Assembly (NCBI GenBank): GCA_016193065.1
Contig: JACPSX010000237.1
Coordinates: 1 to 10,557 of the forward strand
DNA from: Candidatus Tectimicrobiota bacterium
Lineage (GTDB): Bacteria > JACPSX01
Direction of reading: 5' to 3'
Length of the DNA stretch: 10,557 bases
In this document: positions 4,191 through 10,557 of the stretch, piece after piece
How the letters are laid out: each line of letters starts with the position of its first letter
Numbering within the stretch: the first letter of the stretch is position 1
The notes under the pieces: model-generated
Seen by the model: only the letters and a program-made list of their open reading frames with translations
Databases searched by the model: none
What the model was told of the DNA's origin: nothing
Program-made: the position numbers and the translations under genes

Positions 4191-6113
4191 CTAAGGCGTG
4201 GCGCCGCTGAGTTTAAAAGCTCCAATCCAGCTTTTCCCTTCCCGGCGCAGGAACAGGATGCCCTGGGGCTCCACGATGGCCGCCACAAGCTCCGGTATCC
4301 CATCATTATCGATGTCGGCCAGCAGGTAGTCCGCCATGTAGCCGCCCAGGGGCCGGGTCCGCCATTCCTCATAGAGACCCCCGGCTTCCCAGCGCAAGCC
4401 TGAGATGACGCTCTGGTCGTAACCCCTGAGATTTTCAAGGATATATCCAGTCGATGGAATGTTTGTGTTCATGAGAACCGTCCCCGCCAGGGGCCCGGTT
4501 TTGCCTCCCCACAAGATCCTCCCCTTGATGAGGACTCTTCGCACCTGGTCGTTACTCCCCAGGGAAGCGTTGGGGAGTTCAGTCCCGCGGGCTTCCACCA
4601 GGAACCCGGTCTCGTACCCGCCGTAATGCTCCGTACTGCGCCAGAGGAGTTCTCCGTCCTGTGAATAGACCCTCAGGCGGTCATTATTATCGACCATGAT
4701 GTATTTCAGCTTCCCGTCCCCATCCAGATCCAGCGGGAGAAATCCGTAAATGCTGATGCCCAGGGCCGGAAAGTCCTTGGGCAATTCCACGGGGTCTCCC
4801 TCCACGTACTTTTTCCCTTCCCAGCGGTAGCGGGTGATCTTCCCGTCAAACGGGCTCGTACTCCCCTGCGCCTGGGCCCACAGCTCGGGCTTGGCTCCCG
4901 GAAGCTTCACGACCCGCAGGTAGCGGTGGATATCGTTCTGGACGACTTTGAGGGCACCTCCGCGATACCCAAGAACGATAGAGCGCAGCAGGTTGTTGCG
5001 CAGGTTGGTGACGAAAATCTCCTCCACGCCGTTCCCGTTGAGGTCCGCCACCCCGACGTTCAGGAAGCTGCTGCCGGAGCCGCCCTTGTAGGTGGCCACC
5101 TCCACGAGCTTCTTATCGTTCCAGCGGTAAATGGTCATCACATCGCTGCCGATGGCGACGATCTCGTTTTTCCCATCCCCGTCCACATCACCCACGTCGA
5201 TCCCCCGGACGGCATGCTCAATTGGCGCACTGCGCAACAGGCCCTGGCTCCCGACCACGCCACGGGCCCGATCCCGCAAAAGAAACTGGGGATTGATCCG
5301 GGCCGCCCGGGCCCCGGAGAGCCGGTCCCGGACGCTGCGACCTGCCAGCCGAGTAGGGACATCGCTTAGGAGGGCATTTTCAACCAGCTTGGGCTCTTTT
5401 GTGGAGACCGAGACCACGCTCACCTCCAGGGCCCAGCGCTCCTGAACTTTGCGTACGCTGCCCGTGACCAGATAGTCAATTCCATACTGTCGGACGATTT
5501 GCTGCAAATTCTTATCGGTCAGGACCTGAGAAGGATCAATCCCTCTTTCGAGAAGCCAGGTGTGAAACCGGTCGCTGTCGGTGACCTCGAAGCGGCCCGT
5601 GCCCTTCAGGCTCTCCCCCAGAGCCCGCCCCAGCGCTTCTCCATCCACGTTTTGCCCCTCGGGCGCGGAAACGGGAGCGACGGCCAGCTTGACCAGCTCG
5701 GCGGAGATGCGGACCTTGTCCCCCACCTTGGGAACCGTCCCGGGTTTCATTTCCTTGGGCACCGCAATCGAGTACTGGTCCTGGACCTCGACAACCTGCA
5801 GGGTGCCGAGAGTCTCCTCATACCTCCCCAGAACAACCCCGGTCAACGGGTGCTTGAATTCGGCCCCTTCCCGGGTCAGGGTCACCTGGGTGCCCGGCTG
5901 CACCCCGTCTTTCCGCGCCACGTCCAAGATGACCCGATTTTCCTGCCAGGAGACGACCGCCCCACGGACCACGGGGAAGGCTTCGCGGATCTTGCCGGCA
6001 ACCCGGTCAACAGGATCCCGCGAACTCGAGCTTTGCGCCCCCGTTTCCAGCGGGAGATTGAAACCCAGGGAAAGGACTAGAACCAAGATCAGAACACTTC
6101 GCTTCGCCTTCAC
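4191..6113 (-). CDS. Secreted FlgT/CsgG-like and FG-GAP (VCBS) repeat protein
   Basis: A 640-aa exported protein with a hydrophobic signal segment at residues 5-22 (SVLILVLVLSLGFNL) and probable cleavage near residue 26. Residues ~30-140 look like an FlgT C-terminal-type beta domain (GAVVSWQENRVILDVARKDG, VQPGTQVTLTREG). Residues ~140-240 look like a CsgG/TolB-N/FlgT-like alpha/beta domain (IDYLVTGSVRK). The rest is a beta-propeller-like array with four calcium-loop motifs: DVDGDGKNE (309-317), DLNGNGVEE (357-365), DLDGDGKLK (462-470) and DIDNDGIPE (600-608). FG-GAP/VCBS blades usually bind Ca2+ and mediate adhesion or assembly. The GTG start (6113-6111) has AAGGAG 5 nt upstream. It lies upstream of the coiled-coil gene in the same direction. 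A periplasmic or surface scaffold role is inferred; there are no flagellar genes nearby. No catalytic motif is seen. Confidence 0.82.
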   Translation of the reverse strand: MKAKRSVLILVLVLSLGFNLPLETGAQSSSSRDPVDRVAGKIREAFPVVRGAVVSWQENRVILDVARKDGVQPGTQVTLTREGAEFKHPLTGVVLGRYEETLGTLQVVEVQDQYSIAVPKEMKPGTVPKVGDKVRISAELVKLAVAPVSAPEGQNVDGEALGRALGESLKGTGRFEVTDSDRFHTWLLERGIDPSQVLTDKNLQQIVRQYGIDYLVTGSVRKVQERWALEVSVVSVSTKEPKLVENALLSDVPTRLAGRSVRDRLSGARAARINPQFLLRDRARGVVGSQGLLRSAPIEHAVRGIDVGDVDGDGKNEIVAIGSDVMTIYRWNDKKLVEVATYKGGSGSSFLNVGVADLNGNGVEEIFVTNLRNNLLRSIVLGYRGGALKVVQNDIHRYLRVVKLPGAKPELWAQAQGSTSPFDGKITRYRWEGKKYVEGDPVELPKDFPALGISIYGFLPLDLDGDGKLKYIMVDNNDRLRVYSQDGELLWRSTEHYGGYETGFLVEARGTELPNASLGSNDQVRRVLIKGRILWGGKTGPLAGTVLMNTNIPSTGYILENLRGYDQSVISGLRWEAGGLYEEWRTRPLGGYMADYLLADIDNDGIPELVAAIVEPQGILFLRREGKSWIGAFKLSGATP

Positions 6114-6194
6114 AGCAACTCCTTCGAGATCTTCCGCCTCGTAGCCCTAAGCTTCACTGCAACAACCTTTTCACCTTTCGCCTTCAACCTGTTT

Positions 6195-6243
6195 AAATCC
6201 CCCCAGCCCCCCTTTTCTAAAGGGGGGGAAGGGGGGATTTTTT
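6195..6243. repeat. C/G-rich palindromic repeat, copy C
   Basis: The left arm AAATCCCCCCAGCCCCCC is followed by TTTTCT, AAAGGGGGGG, AAGGGGGG and A plus six Ts. It matches copy A closely, including the CCCCCCAGCCCCCC core. It lies in the 190-bp gap between the zinc-ribbon gene and the FG-GAP gene and may act as a transcription barrier. The T-run favours termination of + strand transcripts, which have no gene here. Confidence 0.85.
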
Positions 6244-6276
6244 CTCAGCATCCTGTCTTCCCTCATCTTGCCGAAA

Positions 6277-6300
6277 GCTGATTGCTGATCGCTGACCGCT
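6277..6300. repeat. Heptameric tandem repeat GCTGAYY
   Basis: Three adjacent 7-bp units, GCTGATT, GCTGATC and GCTGACC, followed by GCT, located just past the stop of the zinc-ribbon gene. Short arrays of this kind are common slippage products; no function is inferred. Confidence 0.7.
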
Positions 6301-6303
6301 TAT

Positions 6304-7659
6304 TCATGCAAGGACAACGAATGTACCCGAGAGTTTTTCAGGCCAGCCCTGGTGGCGGCGATCCAGGGCGGCCCACAGGAAACCCATCCCACAACTGGCC
6401 CAGGAAAGGAGAGCTCCTCCCAGACGCAGGGCCGACCGGGCAAACCCCACCGGGCTGCGATCCTCGGCCACCACCCGAATCCCGAAAAGAGCCTGCCCCC
6501 AAGTCTGCCCCCGGGAGCCGACCAGATAAAGGTAATATCCGGCGTAGACCACAAAGAGGGCGGAAATCCAGGGAACAATCCCCAGGCCCAAAAACCGCAG
6601 GGTCTGAAGGAACGCCTGCGGACTGGAGAGAGGCCGGCCTGCCACAAACAACAACCAGAAGAAACCAACCGTCAGGACCATGGCCAATGCTCCCAGAAAC
6701 AGGTGATCGGTGGCATAGGCCAGCAGCCGGCGCACCACTCCCGCCTCTTGCCAGGAAGAGGTTCGCTTTATTGCTTCTCCCTCCTCCCTGCTCTCTCCTT
6801 CCAGGGGAGAGGGGATGGACTTTTCGTCCTCTTCTTTCGGGGGCCGGTTGATCTCCTCGATGATCCCGCGGATCTCCTCTGCTTGCTCCATTTTGATTTC
6901 AAAGGAAAGGGAGGAATCGTCTTCCCCGGCTCCGGCGCCGGGAGAGTTCCCACCGGAAGGGTTCCCGCCGGGGCCGGGATTTCCATCCTCCTCGTCTTCT
7001 TCATCATCCTCTTCGAGAGTCAGCTCGATGTCTTCCAGATTGACTGAGGGGGGTTCCTCCGCGGTTTCACCGCCTTCTTCTTCCATCTCAAGGCTTAGTG
7101 TCTCTTCCTCCTCCAGGGGAGTTACGGCAGGGCTCTGCTGGTCTGACTGGGCCTCATCGAGTTCCAGGACTAGATCATCAACACTTTTTCCAGACTCTTC
7201 ACCTGCAGACTCGCTGATCTCTTCGATGGCCGACATGCTGATCTCTTCCTCGACCTCTTCCTGATCCGCCGCGAGATCCTCGATGGCGGGCATGCTGATT
7301 TCTTCTTCTTCAACTTCCGGAACCAGACCTGTCTGCCCGCCAGGCAGGTCGGAGGCTTCGGGTTCTGCCTCTGTCTCCTCGAAGCGGATCTCGATCCCCC
7401 CTTCACTGCTTACCTCCAGGGCCGCTTCCACTTCAGCCGTTTCCTCCTCCGCCCCGGCGGCGCCTTCTTCCACACCTACTTCTGAAGGTTCCTGTGTCTC
7501 CGCCTCCTCTTCCACGATGATGGGGGCGCTGACATCCAGAGCCCCGGGAGCAAGGTCCATGAACCCCCGCTCTTGCCGGTATCCACTGAGATCATTGCCG
7601 CACTTCCGGCAGGTCTCCAGATAATTAAAACTGACAAAGCTGCATTTCGGGCACTTCAT
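6304..7659 (-). CDS. Zinc-ribbon, acidic-linker, RDD-domain membrane protein
   Basis: I place the start at ATG 7659 (451 aa), because the protein then begins MKCPKCSF, the usual zinc-ribbon opening, and GGGAGGG lies 12 nt upstream. A GTG at 7680 would add seven residues but has no ribosome site. Domains: a zinc ribbon with C3-x2-C6 and C17-x2-C20; an extremely acidic, Glu-rich linker at ~35-290; and an RDD domain at ~300-451 with three membrane spans (YATDHLFLGALAMVLTVGFF; VPWISALFVVYAGYYLYLVG; GALLSWASCGMGFLWAALD) and the typical GQTWGQALFGIRVV and DRRHQGWPEKLSG motifs. RDD proteins are poorly characterised; some act in ion/proton exchange. The linker holds a 19-residue-spaced repeat (EEEISMPAIE / EEEISMSAIE) and two palindrome-derived inserts, DLPGGQTG and IPSPLEGESREEGEAI. 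The protein is likely an inner-membrane protein with a cytosolic N-terminus. Its role is unknown. Confidence 0.82.
   Translation of the reverse strand: MKCPKCSFVSFNYLETCRKCGNDLSGYRQERGFMDLAPGALDVSAPIIVEEEAETQEPSEVGVEEGAAGAEEETAEVEAALEVSSEGGIEIRFEETEAEPEASDLPGGQTGLVPEVEEEEISMPAIEDLAADQEEVEEEISMSAIEEISESAGEESGKSVDDLVLELDEAQSDQQSPAVTPLEEEETLSLEMEEEGGETAEEPPSVNLEDIELTLEEDDEEDEEDGNPGPGGNPSGGNSPGAGAGEDDSSLSFEIKMEQAEEIRGIIEEINRPPKEEDEKSIPSPLEGESREEGEAIKRTSSWQEAGVVRRLLAYATDHLFLGALAMVLTVGFFWLLFVAGRPLSSPQAFLQTLRFLGLGIVPWISALFVVYAGYYLYLVGSRGQTWGQALFGIRVVAEDRSPVGFARSALRLGGALLSWASCGMGFLWAALDRRHQGWPEKLSGTFVVLA
6791..6814. repeat. Palindromic repeat inserted in frame in the RDD gene (SPLEGE type)
   Basis: CTCTCC (6793-6798) and GGAGAG (6806-6811) bracket TTCCAGG. 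On the coding strand this reads IPSPLEGES, the familiar translation of a dispersed bacterial repeat that normally lies between genes. It sits at the junction between acidic linker and RDD domain, where an insertion is tolerated. Confidence 0.55.
7325..7350. repeat. Palindromic repeat inserted in frame in the RDD gene (GACCTG...CAGGTC)
   Basis: GACCTGTCTG (7326-7335) and CAGGCAGGTC (7341-7350) form a 10-bp stem with a single G-T mismatch and the loop CCCGC. Coding-strand product is SDLPGGQTGL. A 12-mer, AGACCTGTCTGC, is shared with the hairpin at 1681-1692. The same palindrome class, translated in another frame as CLAGRQV, is a common dispersed element in environmental genomes. Confidence 0.7.
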
Positions 7660-7764
7660 GGTCCCGCGAATCCCTCCCACGAAACAGGCTCAGCAAAAAG
7701 CAAGACAGCCCCCAAATAATCAGTCCGCACGAGCTGTAAGTTCGAAACCAGCGCCGTCCCGCCC

Positions 7765-7770
7765 ATTGTA
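7765..7770 (-). promoter_or_regulatory. Possible extended -10 promoter for the zinc-ribbon/RDD gene
   Basis: On the - strand TGGTACAAT has the extended -10 form (TGn plus TACAAT) about 106 bp upstream of the ATG at 7659. A second candidate overlaps the end of the glycerate kinase gene: TTGACG (7878-7873), an 18-bp spacer and TAGTAA (7854-7849). Between 7660 and 7874 I see no credible gene. Confidence 0.35.
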
Positions 7771-7874
7771 CCAACCTTATCGGCTCATAGCGTCGAAATC
7801 TTTGCTGCAAGGTACATCGCCCGCGTTTCACATTTCATGAATGGAACGTTACTAGCACAGCCTATCGCTCAGCG

Positions 7875-9239
7875 TCAAGCCCAAAACCCGCTCTGAATTA
7901 GGAGAACCTGAAAATCCATGACGTTGGTTCCGGTGGAACCCGTCTGAACCAAATCGCCCAGGGCGGAAAAGAACGAGCCGGAATCGTTCTCTTCCAGATA
8001 GCGCAGCGGGTCCAATCCCAGGCCTCTAGCCCGGTCGACCGTCTCTCCATCACAAAGGGCACCGGCAGCCTCCGTGGGGCCGTCCTCTCCATCCGAGGAA
8101 GCGCTCAGGAAGACAATCCCATCGGTTCCGGACAATTCGAGGGCAGCCGCCAGAGCCATCTCCTGGTTGCGACCTCCGCGGCCCTTGCCTCGCACCGTCA
8201 CGGTCGTCTCTCCCCCCCAGAGCAGACAGGCCGGGACAGAGACCGGGCGGTTTCTCTTCTTAACCTCCCCGGCCACCGCCGCCAGAACCTTGGCCACTTC
8301 CCGGGCTTCCCCCACGAGCTCAGCGGACAGCACAAGCGGGTGATAACCCAGCGCCGCTGCCCGCTGCGCAGCCGCTTCCAGCCCGATCCGGTTATGACCG
8401 ATGACAAAGGTTTCGGCCCGTTCAAAACAGGGATCTCCCGGCTTGGGGGTTTCCGGAATTTCTCCGGATTCCCCCCGGGTCAACAGCTCGCGGACTCCGG
8501 GAGGACACTCCTCCCACAAATCGAGTCCAGCAAGGATGCGCCGCGCCTCTCCATAGGTCGTCGGATCCGGAACCGTGGGGCCGGAAGCAATGACATCGAG
8601 CGGGTCGCCGACCACGTCCGAAATGACCAGCGTGAGGATACGAGCAGGGAAGGCCGCTTGGGCCAGTCTTCCCCCCTTGACTTGCGAGAGGTGTTTGCGG
8701 ACTGTATTTAAATCCTGAATAGGAGCACCCGACTTCAAGAGCAAGCGGGTCACTTCCTGCTTCTCTTCGAGTGTCACGGGCGGCATCGGGGAAGCCAGGA
8801 GAGCGGATCCTCCTCCGGAAATCAGGCAAAGGATCAGGTCCCGATCCGTGGCGCTGCTAATCAGATCGAGGATGCGGAGGCTGCCCAGGAGAGATCCCTC
8901 ATCCGGCACCGGGTGGGAAGCCTCCATGACCTGAATTTTTTGCAAAGCCGGGCTTGCCCTGTGCTCGGTCGAAGGGGGCTGACTTTTCTTCCCCACCACG
9001 AGGCCCGCGGCGATCCGGTCACCCAAAATCTCCTCCACGGCGGCGGCCATCCGTGCGCTGGCCTTGCCCGCTCCGATCACGATCACTCTCCGGCTGCCGG
9101 CCAGGGAGACTTCTTTGCCGGCAATCGTCAGAATCTCTCCATTGCGGCGCAGCGCCTGCCGAACCAGGTTTCCAGCATCACAGGCTCGCACGGCGGCACG
9201 GAAAATATCGAGGGCTTGGGTTTTCAGGAATTCACTCAC
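7875..9239 (-). CDS. gckA: Glycerate 2-kinase (MOFRL family)
   Basis: Phosphorylates D-glycerate with ATP to 2-phosphoglycerate, linking glycerate from the serine cycle, photorespiration-like salvage or sugar-acid breakdown to lower glycolysis; cytosolic. The 454-aa length is normal for the class II (GckA/TtuD, MOFRL) family. Visible motifs: GAGKAS (56-61); LISGGGSALL (139-148); the phosphate-loop-like DVVGDPLDVIASGPTVPDP (208-226); GRGGRNQEMALA (353-364); SSDGEDGPTEAAGA (381-394) and TGSTGTNVMDF (433-443) of the MOFRL C-terminal domain. Older annotations call this family 'hydroxypyruvate reductase TtuD', which is generally considered wrong for the enzyme. The GTG start (9239-9237) overlaps the ubiE stop in a GTGA tetranucleotide, so translation is probably coupled. 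All expected motifs are present. Confidence 0.93.
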   Translation of the reverse strand: MSEFLKTQALDIFRAAVRACDAGNLVRQALRRNGEILTIAGKEVSLAGSRRVIVIGAGKASARMAAAVEEILGDRIAAGLVVGKKSQPPSTEHRASPALQKIQVMEASHPVPDEGSLLGSLRILDLISSATDRDLILCLISGGGSALLASPMPPVTLEEKQEVTRLLLKSGAPIQDLNTVRKHLSQVKGGRLAQAAFPARILTLVISDVVGDPLDVIASGPTVPDPTTYGEARRILAGLDLWEECPPGVRELLTRGESGEIPETPKPGDPCFERAETFVIGHNRIGLEAAAQRAAALGYHPLVLSAELVGEAREVAKVLAAVAGEVKKRNRPVSVPACLLWGGETTVTVRGKGRGGRNQEMALAAALELSGTDGIVFLSASSDGEDGPTEAAGALCDGETVDRARGLGLDPLRYLEENDSGSFFSALGDLVQTGSTGTNVMDFQVLLIQSGFWA

Positions 9240-9952
9240 TGCTGATCCCCTGGCTTGGAACCTGAGTAGAGAACGGCAATCCCTCCGGTCAGATTTCTAT
9301 AAGTCACATACTCCAAACCGGCCTCTTTGAAGAGTCCCCCTAGCGCCTCCCGCTCGGGAAAATGCAGGACAGATTCCGGCAGATAACGATAGGCTTGTGG
9401 ATTCCCGGATATGCAACCTCCAACCCATGGCAGAAGACGGAGAAAGTAAAACAGGTACAGCGACCGCAGCCAGGAGCGGGAGGGAGTGGCGAACTCCAGG
9501 ATGGCAAGCCGGCCTCCGGGCTTCAGGACGCGGGCCATCTCCTGCACACCCCGGAGCGGATCGGTAAGATTGCGCAAGCCGAAGGCAATGGTGATCCCGT
9601 CGAATACGGAGTCCGCAAACGGAAGATGAAGAGCGTCGCCGTACAGCAGCCGGATGAAGTTTCCACGGCCGCTGCGGGCCACTTTCTCCTTCCCCCTGCG
9701 CAGCATGGGGAAGCTGAAATCAATCCCGACAATCCTCCCCGCCTCTGGAAGTCTGCGGGAAATTTCCAAAGCCACATCCGCAGCTCCCGTAGCCACATCA
9801 AGGTAGAACCCGGAGCGAACCGCAGGCAATCCAGCTACCGCCTTGCGGCGCCAACTGCGGTCGATTCCCAGGCTGAGCAGGTGGTTGAGAAGATCATAGC
9901 GGTGGGCGATGGAAGAGAACATCCGCTGCACGCGCTGTCCGGTGGGCTCCAT
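9236..9952 (-). CDS. ubiE: UbiE/MenG quinone C-methyltransferase
   Basis: SAM-dependent methyltransferase that converts demethylmenaquinone to menaquinone (MenG role) and/or methylates the ubiquinone precursor (UbiE role). The 238-aa length is standard. Signatures: the UbiE motif YDLLNHLLSLGIDRSWR (19-35), SAM motif I LDVATGAADVALEI (51-64), GIDFSFPML (76-84), GDALHLPFAD (105-114), AFGLRNLTD (123-131) and RVLKPGGRLAILEF (141-154). Motif I has GAAD where many members have GTGD; the Asp is kept, so activity is expected. No other quinone genes are in view, so menaquinone versus ubiquinone cannot be decided. ATG at 9952 has only a weak GAGAG ribosome site. It forms an operon with the glycerate kinase, overlapping by 4 bp, and lies 127 bp downstream of the tRNA-Thr gene. 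Confidence 0.93.
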   Translation of the reverse strand: MEPTGQRVQRMFSSIAHRYDLLNHLLSLGIDRSWRRKAVAGLPAVRSGFYLDVATGAADVALEISRRLPEAGRIVGIDFSFPMLRRGKEKVARSGRGNFIRLLYGDALHLPFADSVFDGITIAFGLRNLTDPLRGVQEMARVLKPGGRLAILEFATPSRSWLRSLYLFYFLRLLPWVGGCISGNPQAYRYLPESVLHFPEREALGGLFKEAGLEYVTYRNLTGGIAVLYSGSKPGDQQ

Positions 9953-10018
9953 GGCTCTCTTTCTTTACCGCATCCGACATCAAAAAAAGATCTTCCGCGG
10001 ATACACCTGGACTTCCTA

Positions 10019-10046
10019 ATCTTACCCGAATGCCGGATGATTTCAC
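10019..10046 (-). promoter_or_regulatory. Weak candidate promoter for ubiE
   Basis: On the - strand GTGAAA (10046-10041), a 16-bp spacer and TAAGAT (10024-10019) each match four of six consensus bases. It lies between tRNA-Thr and ubiE. A short stem CTTGG/CCAAG (10046-10060) precedes it but has no T-run, so read-through from the tRNA promoter is also possible. Confidence 0.3.
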
Positions 10047-10079
10047 TTGGCTGACCCAAGGATGCAATTTCAAAAAGAC

Positions 10080-10154
<75 letters not shown>

Positions 10155-10191
10155 CAGGAGGGAGTAACAAAGTTTCTTATAGTGAAAGTAG

Positions 10192-10267
<76 letters not shown>

Positions 10268-10322
10268 ACCAACACGCAAGCCGTAATCCCAAGTGGGTCA
10301 ATACCCTACCACGACTAACTAA

Positions 10323-10351
10323 ACTATAGGACAGCTCCCCGGTGGCGTCAA
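10323..10351 (-). promoter_or_regulatory. Strong sigma70-type promoter of the tRNA operon
   Basis: On the - strand TTGACG (10351-10346), a 17-bp spacer and TATAGT (10328-10323) each match five of six consensus bases. Transcription would start near 10316, about 49 nt upstream of mature tRNA-Phe. Near-consensus promoters are usual for tRNA genes. Confidence 0.75.
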
Positions 10352-10557
10352 GGACATTTCGAGTCTGCTCATTCCCGTCGGCGTCCTCAGGAGTGCCCCG
10401 GAGTCAGGAGTCAACCGAAGCGACCGCAAGCAGGAGACCGGGGTGCCCCTTGGGGCTCCAGTAAACTTTTGCACGGGAGGGCGATTTAGGGTCGGTTGCT
10501 TTTCGCGTGCGAGGAGATCCATGTCTTTGGGGTGCGGCGCCTGCAAAACTTTAAGTC
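10352..10557. other. Unassigned stretch with short inverted repeats
   Basis: No convincing gene is seen. A - strand frame (10319-10546) is arginine/proline-rich and overlaps the tRNA promoter. The stretch contains AAACTTTTGCA (10463-10473) and TGCAAAACTTT (10542-10552), which are inverted copies with one mismatch about 70 bp apart; GCCCC-TT-GGGGC near 10445-10456; and a short direct repeat GGAGTCAGGAGTC. These suggest a small repeat element or a decayed mobile-element end that continues beyond the window. Confidence 0.4.

Noticed and set aside
7625-7831. 68-codon - strand frame upstream of the zinc-ribbon/RDD gene
   Set aside because: It overlaps the start of that gene in another frame, contains the likely promoter, and has no clear ribosome site or recognisable motif.
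10319-10546. 75-codon - strand frame at the right edge
   Set aside because: It has a TTG start, overlaps the strong tRNA promoter, and is Arg/Pro/Thr-rich without domain signals. It could be the translation of a repeat element.
10521-10557. Possible + strand gene start (ATG with GAGGAG 4 nt upstream) running off the window
   Set aside because: Only 12 codons are visible, including a CGAC pair of cysteines; too little to support a gene without more sequence.

Overview
The window suggests a Gram-negative bacterium with fairly GC-rich DNA. It encodes a signal-peptide-bearing outer-membrane beta-barrel protein that ends in phenylalanine, a quinone-biosynthesis methyltransferase, and periplasm-directed proteins. 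The intergenic DNA is littered with short C/G-rich palindromes. This style resembles Deltaproteobacteria/Desulfobacterota, NC10 or Nitrospirota-like environmental genomes, but that placement is an impression from gene style and not a phylogenetic result. Only the partial gene at the left edge lies on the + strand. Every other supported gene is on the - strand, so genetic order reads from right to left.

Right end (10557 to 7875): an unassigned stretch, then a strong sigma70-type promoter driving a tRNA-Phe(GAA)/tRNA-Thr(CGT) pair, both with encoded CCA ends. Next comes ubiE/menG (menaquinone/ubiquinone C-methyltransferase), whose stop overlaps the GTG start of a glycerate 2-kinase by 4 bp.

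Middle (7874 to 3421): a membrane protein with an N-terminal zinc ribbon, a long acidic linker and a C-terminal RDD domain; the linker contains two insertions of dispersed palindromic repeats. After a palindrome-containing gap come a secreted FlgT/CsgG-like plus FG-GAP/VCBS-repeat protein and a small hendecad coiled-coil protein built from 33-bp tandem repeats. These two are probably cotranscribed. A 310-bp gap follows that holds a plausible promoter and a roughly 210-nt leader for the porin.

Left part (3420 to 1): the 524-aa porin-like protein, a large branched hairpin likely to be its terminator, and a hicB antitoxin gene followed directly by a hicA toxin remnant. That remnant is cut off after about 14 codons by a C/G-rich palindrome and a 21-bp tandem repeat. 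Next is a complete vapBC toxin-antitoxin module with inverted repeats at its promoter. Last, convergent to it, is the 3' end of an unrecognised beta-rich protein gene.

The most notable points are the repeat-mediated loss of hicA leaving an orphan hicB, the colonisation of both intergenic DNA and one coding sequence by at least three short palindrome families, and the unusual zinc ribbon/acidic linker/RDD and FlgT-like/VCBS architectures. No large novel defence or biosynthetic system is evident.
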